A stretch of 64,000 bases of DNA. Origin: Streptomyces gardneri. GTDB lineage: Bacteria; Actinomycetota; Actinomycetes; Streptomycetales; Streptomycetaceae. This document shows, in pieces, positions 1 through 8,999 of the stretch. The notes beneath the pieces are model-generated. The model made no database searches. It was not told the DNA's origin and worked only from the letters and a program-made list of their open reading frames with translations. The stretch is from NCBI RefSeq assembly GCF_006539185.1, contig NZ_BJMN01000016.1:1-64000 (forward strand). Reading direction: 5' to 3'. Positions within the stretch are counted from its first letter, which is position 1; every line of letters starts with the position of its first letter. The position numbers and the translations under genes are program-made.

Positions 1-285
1 TTAGGCGGTGTGGACCTGGAGGGGCTGCTCGAATTGTTCGGCGTGGGTGCTGGGCTCGGGCGAGAGGGTGGACCCGGCGCTCGCCTGTACGGACCCCGAT
101 GCGATCCAGTTGCGGCGCGGCGGCCCAGGTGGCGTGGATGTCCGGAGTGCATCCACTTGAACCGCCTTGTGCGCCAAATGGTGAGGTCAGAGGGACAGAT
201 TTCTGATTGACCAGGGTTCCGGTACGGGTGATAGTGGCGCTCGCGGCCGCGTTCGTTCGGCCTGCTGCACCAGGGGTGGGGACTC

Positions 286-1740
286 TTGAACGACAACAAC
301 GGCAACAACGACAATGCGCGAGGGCGGGTCGACGTGCTTGTCGCCGCGGGCCGGCCGGCCGAGGCGCGGGCCATCGCGCGGACAGCGCTTGACACTGACG
401 GGCCCGACGCCGGGCTCTTCCTCTCACTCGCCCGTGCTCATCTGGCCGAGGACGACGATGACCATGACGACGACGCCGAGCGGGTCTTCCGCGAGGGCCT
501 GGACGCTTGCCCGGACGACATAAGTCTGCTTGCCGGCTACGCGGAACTCTGCGCCCGCACCGACGCGATGGACCGACCGGGGCGACATGCCCGGGGCCCC
601 GTGCTCCTCGCCCGTCTGCGAGAACTCGCGCCGCATTCGCCAGAGTTGCTGCGGGCCGAGGCTGCGGGAAGCTCCGTTTCCACGAGCGCCAAGGACAGTG
701 TCTCGGCGCGCCGGGTGCAGTCGTTCGACGCGGCCCGTGTCTTCGCCGAAGCGCCCACGCCTCAGGCGGCCGCCGCTCAGGCCGCGCAGTGGGCCGCCGA
801 GGCCCCGCGCGATCTGCGGCTCGCCGTGCTCGCCGAGACGACCGGCGCGCTCGCCGCAGCCGGCCGGACGTGGTCCCGCCTGCTGCTGCGCCGGGGCTTC
901 GAATACCGCTTCGCCGTCGTTGTGGTCGTCGCTGTGCTGATAGTCCTGCGCATCACCGTCCTGCCGGCGGTGCCGTTCGGCGTGGCGACGGGAGTGGGGC
1001 TGTTGCTGGGGCTGCCGTTCCTCGGTCTCCGCCAGCAGCTGCGGGGTGCCCGTGAGCGGGCTGCCGAGCGGCTGGCCGCAGCCGTTACCGCGGCCGTACC
1101 CGGTGACGAAGCGGGCGTCGGCGGCGACGGGTTCGAGCCGCCGGAGCTTCCGCCCGTGCCTCGCGTCACTCCGCGCGAGTACGCTTTCGCCGGAGCCGGA
1201 CTCGCGCTCCTGCTGGCCGTTGGCGTTACTGCGTACGCCTCTTCCCTCGCCTATCCCCGCTACGACATCGTTGCGCACGACACCTTCCGGGGTCTGCAAG
1301 GCATCGACCTCCGCGAGGAGTTCGACCCGTTCGGTGCCGTACCCGACAGCGAGAAGGAAGCGTCGACGGCCCGGGTGTACGTCGCAGAGGACGCCGCTCC
1401 TGACGCCGCCGCCGAGTACCTGGTGGCCGTGACGACCGGAGACTTCCACGAGATGCGGGAGTCGTACGTGTACGACGGCAACGGACTTGTGCCCGAGGAC
1501 ACGGCGGGGGTCGGCATCGTCCACGACACCTGGCGGGCCGAGGCCGGCCCGTATGGCGCCTGGATGCGGTGCCTCAGGTACACCGAGGCGGCCACCGGCA
1601 CACTCCGGGCGATGTGCGTGTGGGGCGACAAGGGCAGCATCGGCATGGTCCTGTTCACTGCTGCGGACAAGAACCGCGATGCGGCCGAGGAGACGGCCCG
1701 GTCCATCGGCACCGACTTCCTCCGGCCCGCTGAGGCCTGA
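286..1740 (+). CDS. TPR-like multi-pass membrane protein, unknown function
   Basis: 484 aa from a TTG start; an AGGGGTGGGG stretch just upstream serves as ribosome site. Residues 11-120 are alanine/leucine-rich helices resembling degenerate tetratricopeptide repeats (AAGRPAEARAIARTAL, then a second helix pair around 44-75) broken by an acidic DDDDHDDD run. Hydrophobic segments lie at about 208-224, 228-247 and 298-321, so the N-terminal repeat part should be cytoplasmic and the last 160 residues probably extracytoplasmic. The C-terminal domain has no motif I recognise. It stands alone, with no operon partner. A membrane-anchored scaffold is an inference from the repeats, not a family match. 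Coding is well supported by length and strong third-position GC bias. Confidence 0.8.
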   Translation: MNDNNGNNDNARGRVDVLVAAGRPAEARAIARTALDTDGPDAGLFLSLARAHLAEDDDDHDDDAERVFREGLDACPDDISLLAGYAELCARTDAMDRPGRHARGPVLLARLRELAPHSPELLRAEAAGSSVSTSAKDSVSARRVQSFDAARVFAEAPTPQAAAAQAAQWAAEAPRDLRLAVLAETTGALAAAGRTWSRLLLRRGFEYRFAVVVVVAVLIVLRITVLPAVPFGVATGVGLLLGLPFLGLRQQLRGARERAAERLAAAVTAAVPGDEAGVGGDGFEPPELPPVPRVTPREYAFAGAGLALLLAVGVTAYASSLAYPRYDIVAHDTFRGLQGIDLREEFDPFGAVPDSEKEASTARVYVAEDAAPDAAAEYLVAVTTGDFHEMRESYVYDGNGLVPEDTAGVGIVHDTWRAEAGPYGAWMRCLRYTEAATGTLRAMCVWGDKGSIGMVLFTAADKNRDAAEETARSIGTDFLRPAEA

Positions 1741-1814
1741 CCCGGGGCGATGTCGATGTCCCCGGGGCGGCGGACAGTGACAGAATCCGCATCTGCTTCG
1801 ACCACGACAGTCCA

Positions 1815-2003
1815 GTGCCCAAAGATCCCGCTCAAGCCCTGGTGGACGAGATTCTGGCAACGTTCTGCCGACTGACAGGAGCACTGAGACCAGAGGGCGC
1901 TGACGACGGAGAATGGACGCTACGCGCCTACACCCAGTCGTTCAAAGCCGCTGAGCTCGCCCTAGCCGCGTGGAGCGAACTCAGCGGCGAGCCCGAAGAG
2001 TGA
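1815..2003 (+). CDS. Small hypothetical protein
   Basis: 62 aa from a GTG start, mostly helical (QALVDEILATFCRLTGAL, then an AELALAAW segment). No clear ribosome site precedes the start, and the frame stays open upstream into the end of the previous gene, so the start is uncertain. I recognise no family. It could be a relic of a longer gene. Confidence 0.3.
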   Translation: MPKDPAQALVDEILATFCRLTGALRPEGADDGEWTLRAYTQSFKAAELALAAWSELSGEPEE

Positions 2004-2203
2004 CGGACATAGGCAGCCACGGCATGATCGACCGGTGGTCGAACAGCTCCGTGTCGTCCCGAAGTTGGTTGCTCCAGCGCAACCTCGGGCATGGGAGCAG
2101 CCTGCCGTCGTGAAGCACTTTCTACGCTCCAGGCGCCGAACGTGCCGGGACAGTCTCTGGCATCCGTGCGATGATCCCCGCATGACCCTTACCCGAAAGG
2201 CCC

Positions 2204-2713
2204 ATGCCGCGTAGGCGGCCCGGCGCGCTCCGCGCGCAGAACACAACACCCAGGCAGGCGCACCGAGCAGTTGGCCTCTGGGGGCACACTCTCTCCTCCA
2301 TCCCTCGGCCGAATCGTATCGGCGGGCTTTCCAGCCGGACGGTTGCCGCGATCCGCAGGGAAGAGTTCCGTCGCCTGGACAAAGGCCTGCTACCTGGTGA
2401 CACCCAGATGGCACTGCAGTGTTACCGGTCCTTTCTGGCCCGCCCGGGCCGCTACCTGTACCTGACCGCGACCGTATGCGGCTGCTACGAGTGCGACCTG
2501 AAGGAAGACGTGGCCACGGCGCGGGACCTCCTCGAGCTTGTCCTGGCCCGGCTTCCTCCCCGCGCCCGCCGTGAACTGGCAGCCCAGGTAGCGAAGCTGG
2601 ACGAGGAGTTGTACTGCAGAACCCTGCCAGACCCCCTCGCCTACCGTCGGCCACGGAGCCCAGGAGAAGAGTGGTGGCATTGGAGGATCTATGACGAGTC
2701 CAGCCACCTCTAG
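2204..2713 (+). CDS. Hypothetical protein with Cys-containing core
   Basis: 169 aa as an open frame. The first ~45 residues are Arg/Pro-rich and look non-coding; the protein-like part begins near residue 48 (AAIRREEFRRLDKGLLPGD) and runs to the end. An internal ATG at 2408 is an alternative start. The core has a CGCYECD cluster that could bind metal, a helical DLLELVLARLPPRARREL segment and a Trp-rich tail (EWWHWRIYDE). Family not recognised. The next gene downstream is convergent, beyond a kinase relic. Confidence 0.5.
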   Translation: MPRRRPGALRAQNTTPRQAHRAVGLWGHTLSSIPRPNRIGGLSSRTVAAIRREEFRRLDKGLLPGDTQMALQCYRSFLARPGRYLYLTATVCGCYECDLKEDVATARDLLELVLARLPPRARRELAAQVAKLDEELYCRTLPDPLAYRRPRSPGEEWWHWRIYDESSHL

Positions 2714-2999
2714 CAACCACTTTGCCCTGTAGCCAGTTCGGCCTGCAGCAGCGAGCCTCAAGGGGACTGGAGTCGCAGCGGGAAGGCCCCTGATGTCGGG
2801 GTCGCTGTGACGTGAGAGCACAAGAAGAGTGCCGAGGACCCGCTCTTCGCCCATGTGGCCCTCGAGTTCACCCCCGGCTCGCCCGCCTGGTGACCCTGTT
2901 CCTGACGGGGGCGGCCGCGGCGGATGCGGGCGGTGAGCCGTGGAAGCTCACGTCCGGTCGCTCGCCGAGCGACCGGACGGCGCTCACCGGAGAATCCGG

Positions 3000-3108
3000 C
3001 CGCCCAAAGTGCCCAGCCGAGATAGGCCCGCCCCATGCCACCGGAACCGAGCACCCCCAGCAGCCGGAAAGCTCCGATCTGCCGGGGATCCCCCGCCTCC
3101 AGCGGCAT
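3000..3108 (-). pseudogene. 5' fragment of a serine/threonine protein kinase
   Basis: On the minus strand an ATG at 3108 opens a frame reading MPLEAGDPRQIGAFRLLGVL and then GSGGMGRAYLG, the start of an actinobacterial Hanks-type kinase including its glycine-rich ATP loop. After about 29 codons the similarity stops; no lysine (VAVK), HRD or DFG motif follows in any frame. The rest of 2714-3239 shows no convincing gene. It is a truncated relic, probably cut by a rearrangement. Confidence 0.45.
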
Positions 3109-3239
3109 GGCCCCACTGCCGTCGAGCGTGAACGGGCCCGAGCTGTCTTCCAGTTCCCTTGCGTTGGCCACACAGTAGCTGAGCGTGTTTCAACTCAGTA
3201 CGGAGCCCAAGTATGGGTTTGGGCAACGGTGTTGGCGTC

Positions 3240-5585
3240 CTACGCCTGCTGTGCCGCGATCCTCGCGCGGATCACCGCCTTCTTCGCCTCGCCCAGCGTG
3301 GTGCTCCGTTCGAGCTCGTCAAGGCTGGCCTGGTGCAGCGGATGCGAGGAGTGCCGGAAGTCTTCGGCCGTCGCGAGGGCGCCGCCGTCGCTGCGTGCCT
3401 CGGCGAAGAAATACGCGATCGCGTCGCGGAGCATCGCCCGGTCCCGCTCTCCGAAGGGGCCCTCCCACGGCCTGTCGAGGACCTTCTGGTCGTCCTCCCT
3501 GGCCTCGCGGAGGAAAGCCCGTCCGTACTGCGGACCGAGGATCGCTTCCAGCTTCCCACCGCGCTCCCAGCCCTTGGACGGGTACTTCTCCACGTCCGTC
3601 TCGTTGTCCTCCGTCTGGCCGCTCTTGGGCCTGGCCTGGTTCGGGGAGATGTCGATCGACAGGGTCTTGATCCCGGCGAAGGCGAACTGGTCGGTGACGC
3701 CGCTACGCATGCCGACCGCGCCGATGATGGTGAAGTTCTCCTTGAGGTAGTGCAGCAGCGCCAGCTCGGAGCGGCGGCCCGTCATCCCGGGCCACTCCCA
3801 GTACTTGAGCAGGTGCGGCCCGTCGACGGTGGCCGGATCCGGATACCCGCCGATGAGCACGGGCCGCGCGCCCCCGAGATCGGGGTGATTGCTGATCATC
3901 TCCTGGAGCTGGGCCTGACCGCTCCGCCCGGTGTCGAGCGCGGGGGCGTTCCCCTCCCCGGTGTGGCCGCTGTCCCGGTAGTTCACGATGACGTACCGGA
4001 CGCCTGTCCGGAACCTGCCCAGCGGGTGACCGGCCGTCGTGCGAGCGTCGTTGAAAGCCTGCTCGGTGGCCTGATCAGGAGCCGCGTAGTCGCGGTAGAA
4101 CTCCTGCATCCGCTCCTCGCGGCCCGCGATGTTCAGCCCCGGCATGCCGCTCCTGAACTTGTTGGTGGAGAGGTTCTCCCCGCCGCCGTGCGCGAGCCCG
4201 AGATTCTCCCCGGACTTCTTGGTGAAGAAGACCCGGTTGGGCCCCAGGTCCTCGTGGAGCTGGTACATGTGGAGGGCTTTGCGGGCGATGGCGCGCTTGG
4301 CGCGGGGGCGGTTGTCCCTCTCCCTGGTGATGTTTCCGGCAGTAGTGGCGCCGATCCTCTCCTCAAGGTCGGTCTCGTGGGCGCCCAGCCGAGCCTGCTC
4401 CACGGCGATGTCAGCGTCCACTTGGGCCTTGCGCCATTGCTTGATGGCCTTTGCGTCGGTCATGCCCTCTGGAGGCGTCCGGTCGCCGGATCCTCGCTGG
4501 AGCCGCGTCTTGGTGGCCTTGAACTCCGCCGTTCGCGTTGCTCTCGGCTCTATCTCGTCCGCCATCAACCTGCTGCGCACGGAGCCGGAGATCCGATTGA
4601 CGTCGGCCACCTCGTCGAAGTCGTCCAGCAGGCCGTACATGAGGAGCTTGAGGCCCGGGTCGAGGAGCATGGCGGCCCGGACGTGGTACATGTCGCCGGA
4701 GTGGCCCGCGTTCACGACGAGAGTGTTGACGGCATTCAACCCGTGGGCGGTCGCCTCCTCCGCGGTGCTGATCTCGGTGCCGTACGCCGGAGCGGTCGCG
4801 ACCGCCGTCTCCTGCGCGGGCGGTGCGGAGGAGGAGGAGGACGAAGAGCTCGTCGTCTGCTCCGGATCCGTCTGCACGCGCTGGACGGAAGGGGCGGAGG
4901 ACCGCGTCCCCCCGGCCGTACGCTGCACGGGCTCGGCGACGGCACCCGCCCCCGGAGCCGGAGCCGGAGCCGAGCCCGACAGCGCGCGCCGGGCGTTTGC
5001 CTCGGCCTCCCGCTCGAAGCGGTCCGAGGGGTCGGAGACACGCAGACCGGAGCCGTTGTCCGTGCCGGAGACCGGGCCCTGACGCTGCTGGATGACGTGC
5101 GTCAGCTCATGCGCGAGGGTGTGGCGGTCGCCGCCGCCGTCGCCGATGACGATGTGGTTGCCGGAGGTGTACGCGCGGGCGCCGACCTCGGCTGCGGACG
5201 CGCGGGCGGCGCTGTCGTTGTGCACGCGCACGTCGGAGAAGTCGGCGCCGAGCCGGGACTCCATGTCGGCGCGGGTGCCGTCGTCGAGGGGGCTCCCGGA
5301 GCTGCGCAGGACGCCGTGCACGGCGGAACGCTGTACGGGGGCGGGCGCGGCCTCGGGGCTCTGCGCGTGGCCGCAGCCGGCGCCGTGCTGGTGCCGGGAC
5401 TCCTCGACCAGCCGGGAGACGGCGGCGTTGCCGATCGTGCGCTGGAGGGCGAGGACCGTCTGCGGGGACAGGACACCGCCGACACCGGTAGTGGGGGTGA
5501 CCGTGCCGCCGAGCGGCCCGTCACGACGAGCGCCCGCCTCCGCCCTCGTCGGGGTCGACGGCTTCGGTGCGTCCTTGGCGTGCAT
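3240..5585 (-). CDS. DUF4157 (eCIS-associated) protein with unrecognised C-terminal effector-like region
   Basis: 781 aa; the start at 5585 is chosen for its AGGGGG ribosome site although the frame is open further upstream. Residues 1-75 are a low-complexity leader containing LALQRTIGNAAVSRL. Residues 85-200 match DUF4157, with zinc-protease HExxH (TLAHELTHVIQQ, H159/E160/H163) and the downstream DRFEREAEANARRAL helix. Residues 203-260 are a Pro/Ala/Ser linker with a serine run. Residues 270-781 form a separate globular region with conserved-looking patches YVIVNYRDSGH (531-541), VLIGGYPDP (576-584) and IGAVGMRSGVTDQFAFAGIK (621-640). DUF4157 proteins are known as cargo or accessory factors of extracellular contractile injection systems; no eCIS structural gene is in the window. 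The RSGVTD patch loosely recalls a GT-B glycosyltransferase donor loop, which is a guess. Upstream lies a broken graspetide cassette. Confidence 0.85.
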   Translation of the reverse strand: MHAKDAPKPSTPTRAEAGARRDGPLGGTVTPTTGVGGVLSPQTVLALQRTIGNAAVSRLVEESRHQHGAGCGHAQSPEAAPAPVQRSAVHGVLRSSGSPLDDGTRADMESRLGADFSDVRVHNDSAARASAAEVGARAYTSGNHIVIGDGGGDRHTLAHELTHVIQQRQGPVSGTDNGSGLRVSDPSDRFEREAEANARRALSGSAPAPAPGAGAVAEPVQRTAGGTRSSAPSVQRVQTDPEQTTSSSSSSSSAPPAQETAVATAPAYGTEISTAEEATAHGLNAVNTLVVNAGHSGDMYHVRAAMLLDPGLKLLMYGLLDDFDEVADVNRISGSVRSRLMADEIEPRATRTAEFKATKTRLQRGSGDRTPPEGMTDAKAIKQWRKAQVDADIAVEQARLGAHETDLEERIGATTAGNITRERDNRPRAKRAIARKALHMYQLHEDLGPNRVFFTKKSGENLGLAHGGGENLSTNKFRSGMPGLNIAGREERMQEFYRDYAAPDQATEQAFNDARTTAGHPLGRFRTGVRYVIVNYRDSGHTGEGNAPALDTGRSGQAQLQEMISNHPDLGGARPVLIGGYPDPATVDGPHLLKYWEWPGMTGRRSELALLHYLKENFTIIGAVGMRSGVTDQFAFAGIKTLSIDISPNQARPKSGQTEDNETDVEKYPSKGWERGGKLEAILGPQYGRAFLREAREDDQKVLDRPWEGPFGERDRAMLRDAIAYFFAEARSDGGALATAEDFRHSSHPLHQASLDELERSTTLGEAKKAVIRARIAAQQA

Positions 5586-5869
5586 GGAAATCCCCCTGAA
5601 GGGCGCGGTACGGGTACGTTCCTCCCTGTCTAGTCGGCGGGGCCGACGGGGCACAACGTCCGCCAGGGCAGCGTCCGATGGGCGAACGGGCAACCCGGGC
5701 CCGGGTGGATCTTCATGATGTGAGCGTAGAAGGGGCGGGCTCTGCGCCCTCGCCGACGACTGATCTCCTCGCCCTGACGCGACGCCGGCCACAGACCGGT
5801 CGGCCCCTGCGGGCACGCGGGCGGCCACCGCACCTGTCGACGGCCGGCGTCGCGTCCCGGCAGTCCCCC

Positions 5870-6453
5870 CTTCCGGCCAGCCGCAGAGCAGCGCGAGCCG
5901 CATCCGCAACGCCACCCCCGCTCCGCCGATCCAGTATGTGTGGGCCCGGTCGGTGACGTGGAGCCGGACGGCGGTGATGTCGGGGCTGCCGGCGTCCTGC
6001 CAGGCGGCGAGGGTCTGCTCGATGTCGCCCCACAAAGCCACGGGGCCGCCCTGGCGGACGGTCCAGCTGTCGCCGTCCTGGATGAACTGGGCGAAGGACT
6101 CGCGGTCCATGTCGAACAGGTACAGCAGCGGGGTGCCGTCGCTCGCCGCCGCGCGGGTGACCTGTGCGCCGGTGACGGGTTCGGTTCGCTGGTCTCGTCG
6201 CCGGCGAAGTGTCCGTCAAGCTGGGTGGTGAGGTACTGGACCCGGTAGGCAATTCCTGCCCACTCGGCCGGGTCGGCTCCGACGGCGGTGACCGGCAGCC
6301 AGCAGCCGCCGTCCACGGGCAGAAAGACTCCGGGGTTGAGGAACAGTTCGCGCGGCACGGCCTCCACGGCTGCTTGCCACTGGGGGACGTGAGGATGCCG
6401 GCGCTCTCCAACCGGTCGGCGAATGCACGCCGTTGGGAGGCGGAATCGGTCAT
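5870..6453 (-). pseudogene. Graspetide-type O-methyltransferase (TgmC-like), internally deleted and frameshifted
   Basis: The start is visible at 6453 (MTDSASQRRAFADRLESAGI). The frame then shifts and continues as QWQAAVEAVPRELFLNPGVF and TQLDGHF, the typical N-terminal signature of the isoaspartyl-methyltransferase-like partner of ATP-grasp peptide maturases. The frame shifts again and ends with QGGPVALWGDIEQTLAAWQD and HTYWIGG, resembling the family's C-terminal WxxxE region. The central SAM-binding domain is missing: about 195 codons remain of the ~390 usual for the family as I know it. The start overlaps the end of the ATP-grasp relic, as in functional cassettes. Identification rests on remembered family patterns. 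Confidence 0.6.
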
Positions 6454-6790
6454 CGGGCGGTTGTCCTTGGGTGAGCAGGTCGGCGAGTGCGGCGGCCATC
6501 GGCAGCTTGGTGCTCTCCTCCAGCCACCCCCACTGGCCGTTGGGGTTCAGCTCCAGCCACCAGTAGTCGCCTGCCTGGTCTACTGCGAGGTCGAAGAACC
6601 CGGTGGGGAGGACGAGTTGGTCGAGATAGGCGCGCAGGGTTCTTGTCTGGTGGTTCGGTAGGTCTGCCACGGTGTAGGTGAGGGCGGAGTAGTCCTTTCG
6701 CGAGTCCAAGAGGCCGGAGTCGATCCGGATGACGAACACGCGGCGGCCGACGGCTACGAGGATGTCAGCGGTCTTGTCCACGCGGGCCTG
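6450..6790 (-). pseudogene. C-terminal half of graspetide ATP-grasp ligase (TgmB/MvdD-like)
   Basis: From about 6790 down to 6450 the minus strand reads RVDKTADILVAVGRRVFVIR, then KDYSALTYTV and LNPNGQWGWLEESTKLP. This is the C-terminal catalytic lobe of the MvdD/TgmB family of ATP-grasp enzymes, which make omega-ester or omega-amide crosslinks in peptides; the NPNGQWGWLE motif carries the metal-binding Asn/Glu. The N-terminal half is absent, and above 6790 the frame loses all similarity. The frame also runs through the neighbouring methyltransferase start without a stop, so the 3' end is frameshifted. No precursor peptide gene was found beside it. It cannot be functional. Confidence 0.65.
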
Positions 6791-6973
6791 GGGCGCGAGT
6801 CTTCGGTGTTCGCCTGTTGACAGGCGATTACCTGGGTCACACGTGCCGACCCGGCCGGCCTGGTGGCCTGGTCGGCGAAGCGGGTGAACAGATCTGCAGA
6901 GTCTTCGACGGCACGGTTTGTCGCTGACTCGGGCGAAGTCGTCTCGTCTGGTGGGTGATGGCCGTTGTCTGTA

Positions 6974-7711
6974 TTACCAGGGGACTGTGCCGGTGTCTTC
7001 GAAGAACTGGCCGGTCGGGCCGTTGCCGGGCAGAGTTGCGAGTTTGATGGCGATCGCGGCGCCTTGTTCGGGGGTGCGTATGCCGCGGAAGTCGTTGAGG
7101 CCGGTCGCGACGTAGCCGGGGCAGCCGGCGTTGATCAGGATGTTCGTGCCGCTCAGCTCCCGGGCGTACTGGAGCGTGACTGCGTTCAGGAACGTCTTGG
7201 ACGGCGAGTACGCGACGGCCACAGGACCCGCCTGCTCGGCAGCGGTTCCTGACTGCCGGGTGAGGGAGCCGACACTGCTGGACATGTTCACGATCCGTGG
7301 TGCGGCGGATCGGCGCAGCAGTGGCATCATCGCGTTGGTGACGCGGATGACGCCGATCACGTTGGTCTCCACGACCGTCCGGATAGTGGCGGGATCGACC
7401 TGGGTGGGTTCCTGCGGCCAATCGCCGGTGATGGCGGCGTTGTTGACGAGCACGTCGAGGCGCCCGGCCTGCTGTTCGATCAACCGTGCGGCGGCGGTCG
7501 CGCTCGCGTCGTCGGTCACGTCCAGTGGTACGCCGAACGCGTCGACGCCGGCCGCGCGCAGTCTTTCCACCGCGGCCTTACGGCGCTGATCGTCGCGTGC
7601 GCCGACTCCGACGCTCCAGCCGAGGGCGCCAAGGCCCGCAGCGATCTCGTAGCCGATTCCCTTGTTCGCGCCGGTGACCAGCGCAATCGTTCGTTCGCTC
7701 ATGGGGACCAT
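6974..7711 (-). CDS. Short-chain dehydrogenase/reductase
   Basis: 245 aa. Start at 7711 (MVPMSERT) is set by CGAGGACAGC upstream; the ATG at 7702 is a weaker alternative. Classical SDR features: TGANKGIG nucleotide-binding loop (13-20), NNAA (90-93), a catalytic serine in SSS (144-146) and the YxxxK pair YSPSK (168-172), followed by NAGCPGYVATGL. It is a cytosolic NAD(P)(H)-dependent oxidoreductase; the substrate is unknown. It diverges from a LysR regulator 86 bp away with an operator between them, so it is the likely target of that regulator. Length is normal for the family. Confidence 0.9.
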   Translation of the reverse strand: MVPMSERTIALVTGANKGIGYEIAAGLGALGWSVGVGARDDQRRKAAVERLRAAGVDAFGVPLDVTDDASATAAARLIEQQAGRLDVLVNNAAITGDWPQEPTQVDPATIRTVVETNVIGVIRVTNAMMPLLRRSAAPRIVNMSSSVGSLTRQSGTAAEQAGPVAVAYSPSKTFLNAVTLQYARELSGTNILINAGCPGYVATGLNDFRGIRTPEQGAAIAIKLATLPGNGPTGQFFEDTGTVPW

Positions 7712-7759
7712 GCTGTCCTCGGACTCCGGCTGGGGTCCAAGACCGATCGGGTGGGCGAC

Positions 7760-7776
7760 GATACCGTCCGGGTATC
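7760..7776. promoter_or_regulatory. LysR-type operator between SDR and regulator genes
   Basis: Perfect dyad GATACC-GTCCG-GGTATC (6 bp arms, 5 bp spacer) that also fits the T-N11-A pattern of LysR boxes. It sits 22 bp upstream of the regulator start and about 50 bp upstream of the SDR start, where it could control both. Confidence 0.6.
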
Positions 7777-7797
7777 GATCCGGGGTAGCGTGGCCGG

Positions 7798-8649
7798 ATG
7801 GAGACCCGGGAACTGCGCTACTTCGTCGCGGTCGCTGAGGAGTTGCACTTCGGGCGCGCCGCGAGACGGCTCGGCATCGCGCAGCCGCCTTTGTCACGGG
7901 CGATCCAGCAGCTCGAACGCAGGCTCGGGGCAGTACTGCTGGATCGGACCAGCCGGACTGTCGCACTGACCGAGGCCGGTTCGGTGCTGCTGGCCGAGGG
8001 CCGCGCGGCCCTCGACGCGGTCGACGCCGCTGAACACCGGACCCGCCGCGCAGCCCTTTCCGCGGCCGGCCGTCCTGGCCTCGTCCTGGTCGCGAAGGCC
8101 AGCGCGTCCAGAGAGCTGCTGGCGAAACTGCTCGACGCGTACGCCGCCGAACCCGGGGCGGTACCGGTCGAGGTCACCCTGTGCGGGCCGGCCGAGCAGG
8201 AACGACTCCTGCGCGAGGGCCGGGCCGACGTGGCGCTGCTGCACCGTCCGTACGACTCGACGACCGGGTTCGACACCGAAGAACTCGGCACGGAGGGCCA
8301 GGTTGTGGTCCTGCCGGCTGGACATCCGCTCACCGTCCGGGCCCATGTGCACATGGCCGACATCACCGGGCTGCCGGGCCTGCCCCTGCCACGATGGCCC
8401 GACCCCGACGGCACCTATCCGCCCGGCCCCGGCCCGCAGGTCCGCGACCACGCGCAGCTGTTGCAGCTCGTCGCGCTCGGCCGTGCCTGCGCTGTCTCAC
8501 CGGAGTCGTGCCGAGCCCAGCTGCATGGTGACCTCGCTGCAGTGCCCGTACTGGATGCGCCGAGCGTCACGACCGTAATCGCCTGGCCACCGCACAGCCG
8601 GTCCAGAGCCGTCGCCGACCTCGTCCGCACCGCGACACGTCTCCAGTAG
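7798..8649 (+). CDS. LysR family transcriptional regulator
   Basis: 283 aa. The N-terminal winged helix-turn-helix is textbook LysR (RELRYFVAVAEELHFGRAAR, then QPPLSRAIQQLERRLG, residues 1-60), followed by a linker helix and a substrate-binding domain (about 90-283) with EGRADVALLHRP. Divergent from the SDR gene with a palindromic operator between, the standard arrangement for a local regulator controlling its neighbour and itself. The effector is unknown. Its 3' end faces the IS701-like transposase across a pair of hairpins. Confidence 0.92.
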   Translation: METRELRYFVAVAEELHFGRAARRLGIAQPPLSRAIQQLERRLGAVLLDRTSRTVALTEAGSVLLAEGRAALDAVDAAEHRTRRAALSAAGRPGLVLVAKASASRELLAKLLDAYAAEPGAVPVEVTLCGPAEQERLLREGRADVALLHRPYDSTTGFDTEELGTEGQVVVLPAGHPLTVRAHVHMADITGLPGLPLPRWPDPDGTYPPGPGPQVRDHAQLLQLVALGRACAVSPESCRAQLHGDLAAVPVLDAPSVTTVIAWPPHSRSRAVADLVRTATRLQ

Positions 8650-8930
8650 TTCCCACATGCGTGGAAATGTTCCACCGCTCGCGCCCCAGCTCACCACAAC
8701 ACGGCGTTACGAAGTCAGGGTCCGCCAGCGACTGTGCTCGCGCGCCAACGCAAAGCCCCGGTCGCCGTGGGCGGTGGAGTTGTCCTGTGCCATCGAACCG
8801 TGAGTGTGTGTCACCGAAGTTTGATCAGTGAAAGCCCGATCAACGGCGGGTCAGGTCGGCATTGAGCCGTGGCCGCGCGGTCCCGGCAGTCGCCGGGCCC
8901 ACGCTGGACGCCCCGCACATGTGCACTCCG

Positions 8931-8997
8931 CCCTTTAGCTGGCCAGCCGGCCGGCTAAAGGGTGTTGCCGAAGCCTGACCTCTGCAACACCCTTTAG
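8931..8997. terminator. Two overlapping, mutually exclusive hairpins (bidirectional terminator candidate)
   Basis: Hairpin 1 spans 8931-8962: CCCTTTAGCTGGCC pairs with 8949-8962 around an AGCC loop (14 pairs, one G-U). Hairpin 2 spans 8955-8997: CTAAAGGGTGTTGC pairs perfectly with GCAACACCCTTTAG across a 15-nt loop. They share 8955-8962, so only one can form at a time. The position between convergent LysR and transposase genes suits termination in both directions. Confidence 0.55.
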
Positions 8998-8999
8998 TG

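Noticed and set aside
1..186. Minus-strand open frame ending in TAA at position 1-3
   Set aside because: About 60 codons without a clear start or recognisable motif; the 5' side is closed by TGA near 187. Could be a fragment, but nothing supports it.
424..1884. Long minus-strand open frame opposite the first gene
   Set aside because: Antisense shadow caused by GC-rich codons; Arg/His/Gly-rich and lacking domains, whereas the plus-strand frame has membrane helices.
3213..5633. 806-residue plus-strand frame opposite the DUF4157 gene
   Set aside because: Mirror of the real gene; no domain, and composition typical of antisense frames.
5586..6110. N-terminal extension of the DUF4157 protein to 956 residues
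   Set aside because: The extension is made of a methyltransferase relic and non-coding sequence; the AGGGGG site and leader point to 5585 as the start.
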